Assembly: GCA_003602535.1 (NCBI GenBank)
Contig: QQSA01000036.1
Location: 1 to 5,644 of the forward strand
Direction: 5' to 3'
DNA length: 5,644 nucleotides
From: Candidatus Poseidoniales archaeon
Lineage (GTDB): Archaea > Thermoplasmatota > Poseidoniia > Poseidoniales > Poseidoniaceae
The position numbers and the translations under genes are program-made. This document shows, piece after piece, positions 4,138 through 5,644 of the stretch. Position 1 is the first letter of the stretch. Each line of letters begins with the position of its first letter. The notes under the pieces are model-generated. The model saw only the letters and a program-made list of their open reading frames with translations, ran no database searches and was not told the DNA's origin.

Positions 4138-5644
4138 ATGCTTTTTGGCACTGACGGGATTAGAGGAGAAGTTACCGATTCCCCCCGAACTGATGAAATT
4201 GCAATATCTCAGCTTTTGGAAGAACGGTCGATTTCTCCTCGATTACTGAGAATAGTCGGAGAGGCTTTGTCACGCATAGTTGATTCGGGGTCTAATGTGA
4301 TAATTGGCTGGGACAATAGGCCTGCAAACCCTCAATTAGTTTCTGCATTAACAACTGGGCTTCGTTTAGGCGGATGCAAGGTCACTCATGGAGGAATATG
4401 TGCTACTCCTGGCTTGCATAACGCTCTTTTAGAAACTAAATCGGCTTTAGGTTGTATGATTACTGCGAGCCATAACCCAGTAACAGATTCTGGCATCAAG
4501 GTGTTTGATTCTGAAGGATTCAAAACTAGTCCTGAATTAGAACAAGAAATTTCTGAATTGGTGATACAACTAGCGGCTGAGGAAAGAGAGGTTGATTTGA
4601 CACATCAACAAGAATTATCGATTCCGGATTTCCAATTTAATGCAGATATTGCACATCAAGAATTGTTGATTATCAGGATTGCAGAATTCTCAGGATTATT
4701 CTCTTCACCGCCTCACATGGAGATTTTAATTGATTCATCTAAAGGTGCTGCTAGTGAATGGTTGTCGGCTTTATTGTCACGCTACGGAATCAAGTCGAAT
4801 GACGTTTCAATACATGCTCCGGCATTGAATGAGAATTGTGGAGCAGGTGACATGTCGCCTACTGATTCATGGACATGGGAGGAGGCTGCACGCAGTGAAC
4901 ATGTACTGATTAATTCCTTGAAAAGATGCCCTCCGGGCGAAATTATCGCTGCTGCATTAGATGGAGATGGCGATAGATGTTTACTAATCCAATCTACTGA
5001 AAATGGGTGCAGAGTGGTAGATGGTGATGAAATGGCAGACCACATATTGCGTTCTGCGACAGGCGAGTGGCACCTAGCCGCTAGCATTGAATCCGATTTG
5101 GCCCTTATGTCATCTCTTGACAGATTACAGGCCGAAGTTACCTTTTCACAAACAGCAGTGGGAGATAGATGGTTGGCACATGCATTGAGAAATGATTCTC
5201 GTAATGTTCTAGGAGTCGAAGATTCGGGGCATTTGGTTATGTCCGCGCCAAATCCAAATGGGGGCAGGTGCTTGGTAGGAGACGGGGTTGCTAGTATGCT
5301 AATCGTGCTTTGTGCAATGTCTTGTGAAGAAAGAAATAATGCATTTTCCAGAGGGTTCAAGCAACGTACATCTATCAAAGACTCAAACAGATCCAGGTGG
5401 ACTGGGAGAAACGATTTAGCCGATACTGTAGAACACATAGCGACCCAAAAATTGGGTCCGTTAAACAGAAGGGGGCTAGTGGGAGAAGCGAATCTAATGC
5501 TCTTGGAAGGTGAAGGTGTTTCAATTGGAATACGTAACTCTGGGACTCAGGCTAAGACCAATGTTTCGCTAAGAGTTGCGCCCGGTGTAGATGCAGAGAA
5601 GCCGCTGGAAGCGGTTGAACAAATAATCGAGACGTTGAGACTGA
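4138..5644 (+). CDS. glmM: Phosphoglucosamine mutase-like phosphohexomutase (3' end outside window)
   Basis: This open frame of 502 codons has no stop before the window edge. It is an alpha-D-phosphohexomutase that should interconvert GlcN-6-P and GlcN-1-P through a Mg-bound phosphoserine. All four active-site loops are visible. FGTDGIRG (3-10) opens the protein in GlmM style. The phosphoserine loop TASHNP (109-114) places the catalytic Ser at 111. The metal loop DGDGDR (275-280) supplies Asp275, 277 and 279. The sugar-binding loop EDSGH (361-365) is preceded by TAVGDRW (339-345). The phosphate-binding loop is RNSGTQAKT (466-474), where the usual Glu-Pro after SGT is Gln-Ala. The N-terminus has about 14 extra residues (around 15-32) compared with typical GlmM, and the whole is longer than the usual 445-460. 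GlmM rather than phosphomannomutase or phosphoglucomutase is inferred from the FGTDGIRG start and the acetyltransferase 4 nt upstream. The final codons (EQIIETLRL) suggest the true end is close. Confidence 0.87.
   Translation, partial: MLFGTDGIRGEVTDSPRTDEIAISQLLEERSISPRLLRIVGEALSRIVDSGSNVIIGWDNRPANPQLVSALTTGLRLGGCKVTHGGICATPGLHNALLETKSALGCMITASHNPVTDSGIKVFDSEGFKTSPELEQEISELVIQLAAEEREVDLTHQQELSIPDFQFNADIAHQELLIIRIAEFSGLFSSPPHMEILIDSSKGAASEWLSALLSRYGIKSNDVSIHAPALNENCGAGDMSPTDSWTWEEAARSEHVLINSLKRCPPGEIIAAALDGDGDRCLLIQSTENGCRVVDGDEMADHILRSATGEWHLAASIESDLALMSSLDRLQAEVTFSQTAVGDRWLAHALRNDSRNVLGVEDSGHLVMSAPNPNGGRCLVGDGVASMLIVLCAMSCEERNNAFSRGFKQRTSIKDSNRSRWTGRNDLADTVEHIATQKLGPLNRRGLVGEANLMLLEGEGVSIGIRNSGTQAKTNVSLRVAPGVDAEKPLEAVEQIIETLRL

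Noticed and set aside
4782..5438. Long open frame on the minus strand (218 codons)
   Set aside because: It lies antisense inside the mutase gene, whose translation carries all the phosphohexomutase motifs; the minus-strand product is Ser/Cys/Pro-rich with no recognisable domain.

Overview
The window looks like part of an archaeal chromosome, most likely a planktonic Thermoplasmatota/Marine Group II (Poseidoniales)-type euryarchaeon. This is an inference from three things. The first gene is a DUF373 membrane protein, a family known essentially from archaea. The sugar-phosphate acetyltransferase resembles the C-terminal half of archaeal GlmU (Sulfolobus ST0452 type). Two starts have TATA-like boxes about 25 nt upstream, as expected for archaeal leaderless mRNAs. 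Gene density is high, with stop/start overlaps and moderate GC. No mobile element, CRISPR array, tRNA or rRNA was recognised.

Layout. (1) 39-1157 (+) encodes a DUF373 protein with a soluble N-terminal half and about six membrane segments. (2) 1158-1679 (-) encodes a small protein ending in a CPxC...CPxC zinc ribbon; its stop codon directly abuts the stop of the DUF373 gene. (3) A divergent intergenic region of about 130 bp holds a T8 tract, TATA-like elements, a G7 tract and an AAGGAG Shine-Dalgarno. (4) 1809-2273 (+) encodes a two-CBS-domain protein, overlapped by 4 nt (GTGA) by 2270-3100 (+), an unrecognised 276-residue protein. (5) A gap of about 90 bp holds a small GC-rich hairpin and a TATA-like box. 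(6) A tight three-gene unit follows: a small winged-helix protein (3193-3441), a stand-alone left-handed beta-helix acetyltransferase (3438-4133) and a phosphoglucosamine-mutase-like enzyme (4138 to beyond the right edge).

The last two genes fit consecutive steps of UDP-GlcNAc synthesis: GlcN-6-P to GlcN-1-P (GlmM), then N-acetylation to GlcNAc-1-P (acetyltransferase half of GlmU). The uridylyltransferase half of GlmU is not in this window. The winged-helix protein leads the unit and could regulate it, but that is inferred only from position. The CBS protein and its overlapping partner probably form a second transcription unit of unknown function. The mutase gene has no stop codon before the window ends and is therefore partial.
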